Source: an uncultured Bacteroides sp. (GTDB taxonomy: Bacteria > Bacteroidota > Bacteroidia > Bacteroidales > Bacteroidaceae). Taken from it: 64,000 nucleotides of DNA. Shown in pieces: positions 9,261 through 17,422 of the stretch (positions are counted from its first letter, which is position 1; each line of letters begins with the position of its first letter). A program made the translations under genes and the position numbers. The stretch covers positions 1,674,001 to 1,738,000 of the forward strand of contig NZ_OY782855.1 in the NCBI RefSeq assembly GCF_963678425.1, read 5' to 3'. Below the pieces are notes generated by a model. The model ran no database searches. It was not told where the DNA came from and was given only the letters and a program-made list of their open reading frames with translations.

Positions 9261-9626
9261 TTACTTTTTATGTGCCTTTTCCACTTCTTCAATTAGCCGT
9301 TTTAATTCCTCCAATGAAATATCCTCTTCTTGAATTAAAGAAGAGACAGCTCCCAAATAAGAGTTATTATAATACTTATTGATTACATTCTTCAGTGTTC
9401 CTTTGTGATAATCCTCTTCGCTGATTACTGCAAAATACTGATATGTATTTCCAAACGTTTCATGACTGAGATATTCCTTTTCCTCCAATCCTCGCACAAT
9501 AGTTGACAGCGTATTAAAATGTGGCTTAGGTTCTTCATAAAAATCCAGCATTTGCTTCACAAACAGAGGACCTTTCTCCCAGAAAAAGCCCATTACTTCT
9601 TCCTCTTTACTTGTTAATCCTTTCAT
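9261..9626 (-). CDS. BlaI/MecI-family transcriptional repressor
   Basis: A 121-residue winged-helix repressor. The family opening LTSKEEEVMGFFWEKGPLFVKQMLDFY is followed by FNTLSTIVRGLEEKEYL, the recognition helix region, and a helical dimerisation/cleavage domain. In the bla and mec systems the M56 partner cleaves this type of protein to lift repression. It is the first gene of a two-gene operon with the M56 gene 7 bases downstream. Three evenly spaced inverted repeats upstream (9650-9710) are probable autoregulatory operators. No beta-lactamase gene is near, so the regulon is unlikely to be antibiotic resistance in the local sense. Confidence 0.92.
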   Translation of the reverse strand: MKGLTSKEEEVMGFFWEKGPLFVKQMLDFYEEPKPHFNTLSTIVRGLEEKEYLSHETFGNTYQYFAVISEEDYHKGTLKNVINKYYNNSYLGAVSSLIQEEDISLEELKRLIEEVEKAHKK

Positions 9627-9644
9627 AGTTTTTTAACTTTAGCA

Positions 9645-9652
9645 CAAATAAA
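9645..9652 (-). promoter_or_regulatory. Possible -7 element of the BlaI operon
   Basis: On the minus strand this reads TTTATTTG, one base from TAnnTTTG, about 20 bases before the BlaI ATG. It overlaps the edge of the first operator, which would fit repression. Confidence 0.35.
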
Positions 9653-9710
9653 CTAAAACTTTTAGTTTTATAACTAATATATATAGTTAATAAACTAAAA
9701 CAAATAGTTT
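9650..9710. promoter_or_regulatory. Three tandem BlaI-type operators, 21-bp spacing
   Basis: Three 19-bp inverted repeats lie at 9650-9668 (AAACTAAAACTTTTAGTTT, perfect), 9671-9689 (TAACTA...TAGTTA) and 9692-9710 (AAACTA...TAGTTT). Their centres are 9659, 9680 and 9701, exactly 21 bp apart, about two helical turns. They occupy the upstream region of the BlaI gene. BlaI/MecI dimers are known to bind short dyads in their own promoters; assignment to this protein is by position. Confidence 0.7.
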
Positions 9711-9748
9711 TTTATGAAATATAATTATAAAACAGAAAGAAAAGGAGT

Positions 9749-10276
9749 CTATCTAAACCGTCTGGCAAGAAAATAATAAATAAGGATAGAAAGTACTAAC
9801 AAGAGAACAACGATACCGGAAAGCACAGTAAACAGACCTTGACACACAGGGAAAAGAGATTCTGACATGCTGCATAAAATAACTACAAACAGTATTCCCA
9901 GAAGAATATTCAGTATTCGTAGGTAATGGGAGGCTAGTTTTACTTGAGGAAGGATGTTTTTCTCTGTAATTCTTATCGGGAAGTTAGTCATACGCGTTGG
10001 AAAATAAGAGCTTACTCCTGTTCCTATCATGGCTAATGTAGCAATACCAGCCATAAAAAATAAGTGACCTTTATTGCCCCATTTATCAGCTTCCCCTAAA
10101 ACATTAAAATGGATAGGAATAATATCAGGCAACTTATGATAAAAGATTACGGCAAGCCCCCATATTAATACCAGAAGGATTGCAGCAGCCACATCCATTA
10201 TCTTATCAGCAATTGTTCGCGGAACACGAACATTAGGTAAATTCCGTTTGCACCTGGAAAAAATATTGAATATCAT
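9749..10276 (-). CDS. DUF1648-type membrane protein
   Basis: A 175-residue membrane protein with about four hydrophobic segments (near 27-45, 70-90, 113-135 and 145-170). The stretch YHKLPDIIPIHFNVLGEADKWGNK after the first segment is the hallmark of DUF1648, a domain also found in SdpI-like immunity proteins of Firmicutes. Function in Bacteroidetes is unknown. It is transcribed in the same direction as the BlaI operon and ends about 120 bases upstream of the BlaI start, so the two could be linked, but the operator array lies between them. Confidence 0.7.
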   Translation of the reverse strand: MIFNIFSRCKRNLPNVRVPRTIADKIMDVAAAILLVLIWGLAVIFYHKLPDIIPIHFNVLGEADKWGNKGHLFFMAGIATLAMIGTGVSSYFPTRMTNFPIRITEKNILPQVKLASHYLRILNILLGILFVVILCSMSESLFPVCQGLFTVLSGIVVLLLVLSILIYYFLARRFR

Positions 10277-10445
10277 TCAGAATCCTTTCTTTGTTATTAG
10301 TTTTGCTTATTCAGCTGGCTATGACCATCCTATAAGATACTATAATAGTTTCTCTGGCAAAGAAGTTTTATCTTCAGTCCTGCGAGCCGAAACAGACAAG
10401 CCGATCAGCAAAAAACGCAGAGATATAAGCAATACCCTTTATTCC

Positions 10446-10511
10446 TTATGCAAATAGAGCAATAATTAATCCGACGACGAACGTCACGATACCAACTAAA
10501 AGAACAGTCAT
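10446..10511 (-). CDS. 21-residue hydrophobic peptide (possible small protein)
   Basis: An ATG-initiated frame encodes MTVLLVGIVTFVVGLIIALF plus a final Ala, a single membrane-spanning helix with almost no other sequence, ending in TAA. It begins 29 bases after the SPFH gene stop on the same strand and so could be the second gene of that transcript. Hydrophobic micro-proteins often modulate membrane partners, which is inference only. No Shine-Dalgarno site is visible, which is normal in this group. A frame this short could arise by chance. Confidence 0.35.
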   Translation of the reverse strand: MTVLLVGIVTFVVGLIIALFA

Positions 10512-10540
10512 AGGTTTTAATTTTTAAAATTAGTAAATCG

Positions 10541-11503
10541 CTACTGATTCAAAGTACCAGTGTTAACCACCGGCTGAGCTGCTTCATCGGCACAAAGTAC
10601 AACCAGCAGATTGCTCACCATTGCAGCTTTTTTATCTTTATCAAGCTCAACAATATTTTCTTCCGAAAGTTTTGTAAGAGCCATTTTTACCATAGAAACC
10701 GCACCTTCCACAATCTTTTCCCGAGCGGAAATAATGGCGGATGCCTGCTGGCGGCGAAGCATCACTGCTGCAATCTCGGGAGCATACGCAAGATAGTTGA
10801 GACGTGCCTCAACAACTTCCATTCCTGCCATAGCCAAACGTTCATTCAGCTTTTGCTCCAGTTGAGTATTGACTTCCTCTCCTCCTGAGCGAAGTGTCAA
10901 TCCATTGATATCTCCTTCATTGTCATCATAAGCATACTGTCCAGCCACCTGGCGAAGGGCAGCATCGCTCTGAATTTTCACAAAGTTCTCGAACGCAGTC
11001 ATTCTTCCGGCCACAGTATGTCCTACAGTTGCAGCGTTGGCAGGTGTTCCGGTAGCAGCCTCGGCCAAAGTCTGAGAATCGATCTCGAACATAGCCTTAT
11101 AGGTATCCTTGAGTTTCCACACCAAAACTAAACCAATCATTATTGGATTACCGGTTTTATCATTCACTTTGATGGGTTTAACGTCAAGATTCCTGGCACG
11201 CAGTGAAAGTTTCTTCTTATCCAGAAAAGGATTTACCCAGAAAAAGCCGGTTTGCTTGAACGTTCCTTTGTATTTTCCAAAAAAGACCATGGCTCTTGCC
11301 TGATTGGGCTCCAATTGCATAAAACCGCCCAGGAGAAATAGGCTGACAATAATTCCTGCCACACCCAAAATAATTCCAGGAACGCCAAAACTGTTATAAG
11401 TAAAAAGCAACGCCACACACAAAAACATCAAAACAAGGTTAATAAAGAGCATTAAAAAACCACTCATTTTGAGTCCTTTGAAATCAAATTCTTTTTCGCC
11501 CAT
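10541..11503 (-). CDS. SPFH/band 7 domain protein
   Basis: A 320-residue membrane protein. Two hydrophobic segments (about 13-35 and 40-60) precede an SPFH domain beginning at the LEPNQARAMVFFGKYKGTFKQTGFFWVNPF stretch, then an Ala/Glu-rich helical region (about 215-300) containing the usual RRQQASAIISAREKIVEGA motif. SPFH proteins form large cage-like oligomers around membrane partners such as proteases; the partner here is unknown. A short hydrophobic peptide frame follows 29 bases downstream. Confidence 0.9.
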   Translation of the reverse strand: MGEKEFDFKGLKMSGFLMLFINLVLMFLCVALLFTYNSFGVPGIILGVAGIIVSLFLLGGFMQLEPNQARAMVFFGKYKGTFKQTGFFWVNPFLDKKKLSLRARNLDVKPIKVNDKTGNPIMIGLVLVWKLKDTYKAMFEIDSQTLAEAATGTPANAATVGHTVAGRMTAFENFVKIQSDAALRQVAGQYAYDDNEGDINGLTLRSGGEEVNTQLEQKLNERLAMAGMEVVEARLNYLAYAPEIAAVMLRRQQASAIISAREKIVEGAVSMVKMALTKLSEENIVELDKDKKAAMVSNLLVVLCADEAAQPVVNTGTLNQ

Positions 11504-11974
11504 TTTAGTTTTGTTTTAGTATTTATGTGATTCTACAAATATTGTATAATATATTTAAGAAAAACAAGTCTTTGTGACATTTTATTAAGGAACTTAACAT
11601 CATTTATCTAATCAGCTTAGATGTTTATTCACCAATTTTCCATAAAATGACTTACACCTATTTCCAATAAGGTGTAGTCTTTACTCATATTTAGTCTACA
11701 CTTTAAACGTATAAGGACTACAGTATATAAAAAACATATGCTTTATAATTGGCTTAGCTAAGGTTAAGAAAGGATTTAACTTACATGGAAAAATAAATTA
11801 AGGTACTCATTGCATTAGAAATTCATCTTAAACTAAACGGAATATTATTAAGCAAACAAAAAAAGAGCCCTACTTTTTAGTCCTGTTTGCCAAGTAATTT
11901 ATATAATAAATTGTCTTGAGTACACAGAAAGAAAAAGTAAAGCTCTCTTTTCCTAAAGGGAATATTCTTTTAAA
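11504..11974. other. Intergenic region with repeat-like motifs and a terminator
   Basis: No plausible gene was found in this 471-base stretch. It contains a small hairpin ACACCTATT/AATAAGGTGT near 11653-11675, a GTCTACACTTTA motif at 11693-11704 that recurs at 51415-51426, and a long imperfect inverted repeat near the 3' end of the barrel gene. Confidence 0.5.
11858..11952 (-). terminator. Probable terminator of the outer-membrane barrel gene
   Basis: Read on the minus strand, AAAGAGAGCTTTACTTTTT pairs imperfectly with AAAAAGTAGGGCTCTTT, separated by about 55 bases, and ends in a run of seven T. The long loop makes this weaker than a classic terminator. Confidence 0.45.
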
Positions 11975-12475
11975 CTACAGTTTAATGGTAAGACCTATTT
12001 TACCGCCACTGAATTCATTTCCGCCACCTAATTCAAGATTAATTCCTACTTTATTATTAAAATAATAACGGCCGCCTACTTGAGCTCCAAGCCCTAAACC
12101 CGATGTACGGTTCCCTTCATAGCCTTTAGGTGAGTTCCATACATAAAAGCCCACATTTAAACCCGCATAAAAATCCCAGTTTCTTGGAATGTTCAGAACG
12201 CTGTTAAAATGATAATTAGCATTTCCTGAAAGTCCCCAGGCATTAAGATGGTAATCATAGTGATCCCAATTATCATTATATCCACGATAAGATAATTCTC
12301 CACCAAGAGTAAAATCACGACTCACAGAATGATCAAGCCCTATATAAACCGGCAAGCCATAATCTGACAGTCCAAAGCCGAAATTTAATTGAGTTCTTCC
12401 TATTGGAAGAGGACTTTGAGCATAAGTTATTGAGAACAAAAGCATCAGCCCTAAAGATAAGAATAGTTTTTTCAT
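11975..12475 (-). CDS. Small outer-membrane beta-barrel protein
   Basis: A 166-residue exported protein. Residues 1-19 form a signal peptide ending at YAQ, followed by alternating amphipathic strands (GRTQLNFGFGLSDY, FTLGGELSYRGY, NWDFYAGLNVGFYVW, SGLGLGAQVGGRYYF) and a C-terminal strand ending in IKL. This is the pattern of small eight-stranded OmpX/OmpW-like barrels; no enzymatic motif is present. The gene stands alone, with a TAAATTTG -7-like sequence at 12570-12577 on the minus strand and a terminator-like repeat downstream. Its role in the outer membrane is unknown. Confidence 0.78.
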   Translation of the reverse strand: MKKLFLSLGLMLLFSITYAQSPLPIGRTQLNFGFGLSDYGLPVYIGLDHSVSRDFTLGGELSYRGYNDNWDHYDYHLNAWGLSGNANYHFNSVLNIPRNWDFYAGLNVGFYVWNSPKGYEGNRTSGLGLGAQVGGRYYFNNKVGINLELGGGNEFSGGKIGLTIKL

Positions 12476-12569
12476 TGTTGTAATTGTTTGGTTTCATCTA
12501 TAAGAACAAGGAAACACAGATATTTGTTGTCTGTATACAAGTCTTTTTCATGATACTGAAAAACAGTTG

Positions 12570-12577
12570 CAAATTTA
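12570..12577 (-). promoter_or_regulatory. -7-like element upstream of the barrel gene
   Basis: TAAATTTG on the minus strand, about 95 bases before the ATG. No clear -33 partner was seen. Confidence 0.35.
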
Positions 12578-12628
12578 TTTAATATTTTGTTTTATTCACC
12601 TGGCATTAGAATTTAATAAAATCATTTA

Positions 12629-12657
12629 TTGTATTTCCGCAATATATCTTATCTTTG
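12629..12657 (+). promoter_or_regulatory. Promoter of the PIF1-like helicase gene
   Basis: TTG at 12629-12631 and TATCTTTG at 12650-12657, 18 bases apart, match the Bacteroides -33/-7 consensus. The GTG start lies 23 bases downstream of the -7 element. Confidence 0.7.
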
Positions 12658-12680
12658 TAATTTACTAAAAACGTAAGAAC

Positions 12681-14684
12681 GTGAAATTTACTATCGACAC
12701 GGATAATAAAGAGTTTCAGGATGCGCTGAACTTAATTCAATATACCCGGCAATCAGTTTTTCTAACCGGAAAGGCAGGTACAGGAAAGTCCACGTTTTTG
12801 AAATATATCTGTGAAAATACCCGCAAGAAGCATGTGGTGCTTGCCCCAACGGGTATCGCTGCAATCAATGCAGGTGGTAGCACGCTTCATAGTTTTTTCA
12901 AGCTTCCCTTTTACCCTCTCCTACCGGATGATCCGAATTTCAGCCTTCAGGGCGGACGAATTCATGAATTCCTGAAATATCGCTCTGCACACCGCAAACT
13001 GATCAAGGAAATAGAGCTGGTGATTATCGACGAGATATCAATGGTACGGGCAGACATCATCGACTTTGTGGATCGTGTACTAAGAATCTACTCCAATAAC
13101 ATGAGGGAACCGTTTGGCGGTAAACAGATTCTGCTGGTGGGCGATGTTTTTCAACTGGAACCGGTAATCAAGAATGACGAACGGGAAATACTGAATCGCT
13201 TTTATCCTTCGCCATTCTTCTTCTCGGCAAGGGTTTTCAATGAAATTGATCTGGTATCCATTGAACTAAAAAAGGTATACCGACAAACAGATAAAGTATT
13301 TGTCAGCGTTTTAGACCATATCCGCGACAACACAGCAGGGGCTGCTGATCTGCAATTGCTTAATACTCGATACAACTCCCTCATAGAGGAGTCGGAACAA
13401 GATATGTACATCACTCTTGCCACGCGACGCGACAATGTAGATTTCATCAATGAAAAGAAACTAGCGGAACTACCAGGGGATTCTGTAATTTTCAGAGGAG
13501 AGATTACCGGAGATTTTCCGGAAAGCAGTCTGCCTACACAGAAAGATCTGGAGCTTAAAGTGGGCGCTCAGATTATATTCATCAAGAATGACTACGAACG
13601 GCGTTGGGTAAACGGAACCATTGGAGTTATCTCCGCTATCGACGAAAAGGGCACTATCTACGTACTTACCGACGACGGAAAGGAATGTGATGTAAACAAA
13701 GACTCATGGCGAAACATACGTTACGTATACAATGAAAAAGAGAAAAAAATAGAAGAAGAGGAACTAGGCGTTTTTATGCAATATCCCATCCGGCTGGCAT
13801 GGGCCATTACCGTACACAAAAGTCAGGGACTAACCTTCAGCAGAGTGGTAGTTGATTTTACCGGAGGAGTCTTTGCTGGCGGACAAGCTTATGTGGCACT
13901 GAGCCGTTGTACCTCACTGGAAGGCATTCAGCTAAAGAAACAGATTTCCCGCGGAGATATATTCGTAAGACAGGAGATTGTGGACTTTGCCACACGGTTT
14001 AACAACCAATTAGCCATTGAGAAAGCATTGAAACAGGCTCAGGCAGATATTCAGTATGCGGAAGCAGTCAGGCTATTTGACAAAGGAGACTTTAATGAAT
14101 TCCTTGAGCAATTCTTTTTAGCAATTCATTCCAGATATGACATAGAAAGACCTATCGTAAAAAGATTTATACGAAAAAAGCTTGAAATCATAAACAAATT
14201 AAAGGAGGAAAACGTTGCTATTAAGAGAAAAATGGAGGAACAACGGGCGAGCCTGAGAAAATATGCAAAAGAATACTATGTTATGGGTAACCAGTGTATC
14301 ACTCATGCCCACGACATCCACGCTGCCTTAGCCAATTACGACAAGGCGCTAGAGCTGGATCCAAAGATGGTAGATGCGTGGGTAAGAAAAGGAGTAACAC
14401 TCTTTGAGGACAAGAAACTGCCGGAAGCAGCAGGTTGTCTGAATGAAGCAGTGAAACTCAGCCCCAGATCTTTCAAGGCCAGATACAATAGAGGAAGAAT
14501 GCGTCTGGAAATGAACTATACGGAAGAAGGCATTTCCGATCTCGAAAAAGCATGCCAGATAAAACCTGAACACGAAAAGACTCACGAATTGCTGGGTGAC
14601 GCTTATGCCCGACTGGGAGAAGAAGAAAAAGCAGCAATCCACTGGCGAATAGCTGAAGAATTACGAAAAGAAAAAGAAAATTAA
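12681..14684 (+). CDS. PIF1/RecD2-like helicase with C-terminal TPR domain
   Basis: A 667-residue superfamily 1 helicase. Walker A GKAGTGKST is at residues 30-38, followed by the APTGIAAINAGGSTLHS motif Ia, Walker B IIDEIS near 115, GGKQILLVGDVFQLEPV, and the C-terminal AITVHKSQGLTF and YVALSRCTSLEGI motifs of PIF1/RecD2 helicases. Residues from about 530 to the end form TPR repeats (ALANYDKALELDPK, AAGCLNEAVKLSPRSFKARYNRGRMRLE). The start is GTG at 12681, placed just after a good promoter, since no ATG lies before Walker A. Likely a DNA helicase acting in replication or repair, with the TPRs binding a partner. Confidence 0.85.
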   Translation: MKFTIDTDNKEFQDALNLIQYTRQSVFLTGKAGTGKSTFLKYICENTRKKHVVLAPTGIAAINAGGSTLHSFFKLPFYPLLPDDPNFSLQGGRIHEFLKYRSAHRKLIKEIELVIIDEISMVRADIIDFVDRVLRIYSNNMREPFGGKQILLVGDVFQLEPVIKNDEREILNRFYPSPFFFSARVFNEIDLVSIELKKVYRQTDKVFVSVLDHIRDNTAGAADLQLLNTRYNSLIEESEQDMYITLATRRDNVDFINEKKLAELPGDSVIFRGEITGDFPESSLPTQKDLELKVGAQIIFIKNDYERRWVNGTIGVISAIDEKGTIYVLTDDGKECDVNKDSWRNIRYVYNEKEKKIEEEELGVFMQYPIRLAWAITVHKSQGLTFSRVVVDFTGGVFAGGQAYVALSRCTSLEGIQLKKQISRGDIFVRQEIVDFATRFNNQLAIEKALKQAQADIQYAEAVRLFDKGDFNEFLEQFFLAIHSRYDIERPIVKRFIRKKLEIINKLKEENVAIKRKMEEQRASLRKYAKEYYVMGNQCITHAHDIHAALANYDKALELDPKMVDAWVRKGVTLFEDKKLPEAAGCLNEAVKLSPRSFKARYNRGRMRLEMNYTEEGISDLEKACQIKPEHEKTHELLGDAYARLGEEEKAAIHWRIAEELRKEKEN

Positions 14685-14705
14685 AATAACTAAGACACTG
14701 ACATT

Positions 14706-17405
14706 ATGAATCAAAAAGCGAATAAAAGTTTAAAAATTACAGGAATTGTAATTGTTTGTATTCTGGCGCTTATGGCGATTCTTCCTTATGCTTTTCGGGG
14801 AAAGATAGAGAAGATTGTAATAGTCGAAGGCAACAAAATGCTGAATGCTAAGTTCGGCTTTGAGGACCTGAATATTAGTCTATTCAGGAACTTCCCAAAA
14901 GCATCTATCACCCTCAACGACTTTTATATTAAAGGAGTGGATGAATTTGCTAAAGATACATTGATCAAAGCTCATGAAGCTACTGCAGTCATTGATTTGT
15001 TTTCTTTATTCGGAAGCAGTGGCTACGATATATCTAAAGTTAGCCTGTCAGATGCTTATGTGCATGCCATTGTGCTGAAAAGCGGAAAAGTGAACTGGGA
15101 CATCATGAAACCAGACACCACAGCTAAAAAAGCTGAAGCAGAAACAACAACACCATTTAAGCTGAAACTTAAAAAGCTGACAGCGGACAATATTAACATA
15201 ATCTATGACGACCGTCAGGCTGGAATGTACGCTTCCGTCAATGACTTGAATGCAGAATGTTCCGGAGACCTCACTTCCGATCGTACTACTCTAAAAATTA
15301 ATGCAAAGAGTAAGGCATTGACATTCAAGATGGGGGCTATTCCTTATATTAAGGATGCGGTAGTCTCTGCCGATATGAATCTGGATGCCGACTTGGCTCA
15401 TAGCAAATATACATTCAAAGAAAACCAGTTCCAGTTGAACGCTATTAAGACGAATGTAGACGGATGGGTAGCCATGCTGAAAAACGGCGGAATGGACATG
15501 GATTTAAAAGTCAACACAAACGAAGTAGGCTTTAAAGATGTTCTGTCTCTGATACCGGCCATTTATGCGAAAGATTTTGAAAGCATTAAAACCACCGGTG
15601 CCGTATCACTTAAAGCCAATGCAAAAGGTATTATGCTGGGTGACACATTGCCTGCTTTCAATGCAAGCATGGTAGTAAAGAATGCGACATTCAAATATCC
15701 TTCCCTTCCCATGGGGGTAGATCAGATTAATATCAGCGCAAGTGTGAAGAATCCGGGGGGTAGTGCCGATTTAACTGAGATAAATATCAATCCGTTTAGT
15801 TTCCGGATGGCAGGTAACCCGTTTAGCATCACTTCCATAATCAAAACTCCGGTCAGTGATCCTGATATAAAAGGCAGTGCAAAAGGAACCCTGAATCTGG
15901 GAATGATAAAGCAAGTATATCCTTTGGAAGAAGGTATGCGTCTGAACGGTACCGTCTCTGCCGATGTGAATATGGCCGGACGAATGTCTTACATAGAAAA
16001 AGAACAATACGACAAATTCCAGGCTTCCGGTTCATTAAAGTTATCTAATATGATACTGAAGATGAAAGATATGCCCGATGTGGATATTCAGAAATCCACC
16101 TTCACTTTCACCCCGAGATATCTTAATCTGAGCGAAACAACGGTAAAAATAGGCAAGAATGATATTACTGCAGACTGTAAACTGGAGAATTACATGGGAT
16201 ATGCTTTAAAAGACAAAACCCTGAAAGGAACAATGAACATAAAGTCCAATCATTTTAATCTGAACGACTTTATGGGAACTACCTCTACAGCTACAAAAGC
16301 TGTATCAGGAACTGCAACGGCTGCTCCGGCAAAAACAAGCGCTGCTACATCGGCCTTCGAGGTTCCTAAGAACATCGATTTCAATATGAAAGCCAACATG
16401 AAGGAGGTACTCTTTGATAAAATGACATTCAACAACATGAACGGAACACTGCTGGTAAAAGGAGGCAAGGTAGATATGCAAAATCTGTCAATGAATACCA
16501 TGGGCGGTTCCGTTGTGATGAACGGTTCTTATTCCACAGCAACAAGCGTAAAGAATCCCGACCTGAATGCAGGATTTAAAATGAACGGCCTCTCTTTTGC
16601 ACAGGCTTACAAGGAACTGGATATGGTTCAGAAGATGGCACCTATCTTTGAAAACATAAAAGGTAATTTCTCCGGAAATATGAATATTGTCACTAAACTG
16701 GATCAACAGATGTCTCCGGTGTTCACAACCACTCAAGGCTCCGGTAGTTTATCTACCAAAGATATCAGCCTCAGCGGTGTAAAGGTCATCGATCAGATTG
16801 CTACAGCCGTTAAGAAAGAGAGCCTGAAGAACATGAGAGTAAAGGATCTGAAAGTGGACTTCACCATCAAAGACGGACGAGTAGCGACAAAACCATTTGA
16901 CATCAAGTTGGGTGAAACTGCGCTCAATCTATCGGGAACCACAGGATTAGATCAGACTATCGACTATTCAGGTAAGTTGAAACTACCGGCTTCAGCAGGA
17001 GCAATTGCACAATTAACCACGCTCAATCTTAAAATAGGCGGAACATTCACCTCCCCTAAAGTTTCTATTGATACAAAAAGCATGGCAAAACAGGCAATCA
17101 GTGCCGTGAAAGGAAAAGCCCTGAATGAACTGGGAAAGAAACTTGGAGTAGATCTGGGCGATGCTCAGAAACAAAAGGAGGCTTTAGTTGTCAATGCACA
17201 AAAAGCCGGAGATAAACTGGTAGCCGAAGCACAACAACAAGCAGATGCACTGGTAGAAAAGGCCGGAGGTAATATTTTTAAAAAGCTGGCAGCCCAGAAA
17301 GCCGGAGAGGCTTTAGTGAAAGAAGCAAAAAAGCAATCGGATAAACTGGTGAAGGAAGCTGAGAAAGAGGGTGATAAACTGATCGAAAAAGCAAAAAGTG
17401 AGTAA
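14706..17405 (+). CDS. AsmA-family envelope protein with C-terminal coiled-coil tail
   Basis: An 899-residue protein anchored by one N-terminal transmembrane helix (about residues 10-28) with the rest in the periplasm. The opening KIEKIVIVEGNKMLNAKFGFEDLNISLFRNFPKASITLNDF is typical of AsmA-like proteins, and a second AsmA-like block (STKDISLSGVKVIDQIA, GETALNLSGTTGLDQTIDYSGKLKLP) occupies about 670-790. The last 85 residues are a repetitive Lys/Ala/Glu helix (KAGDKLVAEAQQQADALVEKA...). AsmA relatives form bridge-like grooves that carry lipids across the envelope; that role is inferred from the family. It starts 21 bases after the helicase gene and may share its transcript. Confidence 0.82.
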   Translation: MNQKANKSLKITGIVIVCILALMAILPYAFRGKIEKIVIVEGNKMLNAKFGFEDLNISLFRNFPKASITLNDFYIKGVDEFAKDTLIKAHEATAVIDLFSLFGSSGYDISKVSLSDAYVHAIVLKSGKVNWDIMKPDTTAKKAEAETTTPFKLKLKKLTADNINIIYDDRQAGMYASVNDLNAECSGDLTSDRTTLKINAKSKALTFKMGAIPYIKDAVVSADMNLDADLAHSKYTFKENQFQLNAIKTNVDGWVAMLKNGGMDMDLKVNTNEVGFKDVLSLIPAIYAKDFESIKTTGAVSLKANAKGIMLGDTLPAFNASMVVKNATFKYPSLPMGVDQINISASVKNPGGSADLTEININPFSFRMAGNPFSITSIIKTPVSDPDIKGSAKGTLNLGMIKQVYPLEEGMRLNGTVSADVNMAGRMSYIEKEQYDKFQASGSLKLSNMILKMKDMPDVDIQKSTFTFTPRYLNLSETTVKIGKNDITADCKLENYMGYALKDKTLKGTMNIKSNHFNLNDFMGTTSTATKAVSGTATAAPAKTSAATSAFEVPKNIDFNMKANMKEVLFDKMTFNNMNGTLLVKGGKVDMQNLSMNTMGGSVVMNGSYSTATSVKNPDLNAGFKMNGLSFAQAYKELDMVQKMAPIFENIKGNFSGNMNIVTKLDQQMSPVFTTTQGSGSLSTKDISLSGVKVIDQIATAVKKESLKNMRVKDLKVDFTIKDGRVATKPFDIKLGETALNLSGTTGLDQTIDYSGKLKLPASAGAIAQLTTLNLKIGGTFTSPKVSIDTKSMAKQAISAVKGKALNELGKKLGVDLGDAQKQKEALVVNAQKAGDKLVAEAQQQADALVEKAGGNIFKKLAAQKAGEALVKEAKKQSDKLVKEAEKEGDKLIEKAKSE

Positions 17406-17422
17406 TCATAATTCATTCTATA

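Noticed and set aside
9261..9626. Beta-lactam resistance locus, suggested by BlaI and BlaR1-like proteins
   Set aside because: No beta-lactamase or PBP gene is present and the sensor lacks a penicillin-binding domain.
10248..10457. 69-codon + strand frame overlapping the start of the DUF1648 gene
   Set aside because: No family, no promoter, and it crosses the 5' end of a better-supported gene on the other strand.
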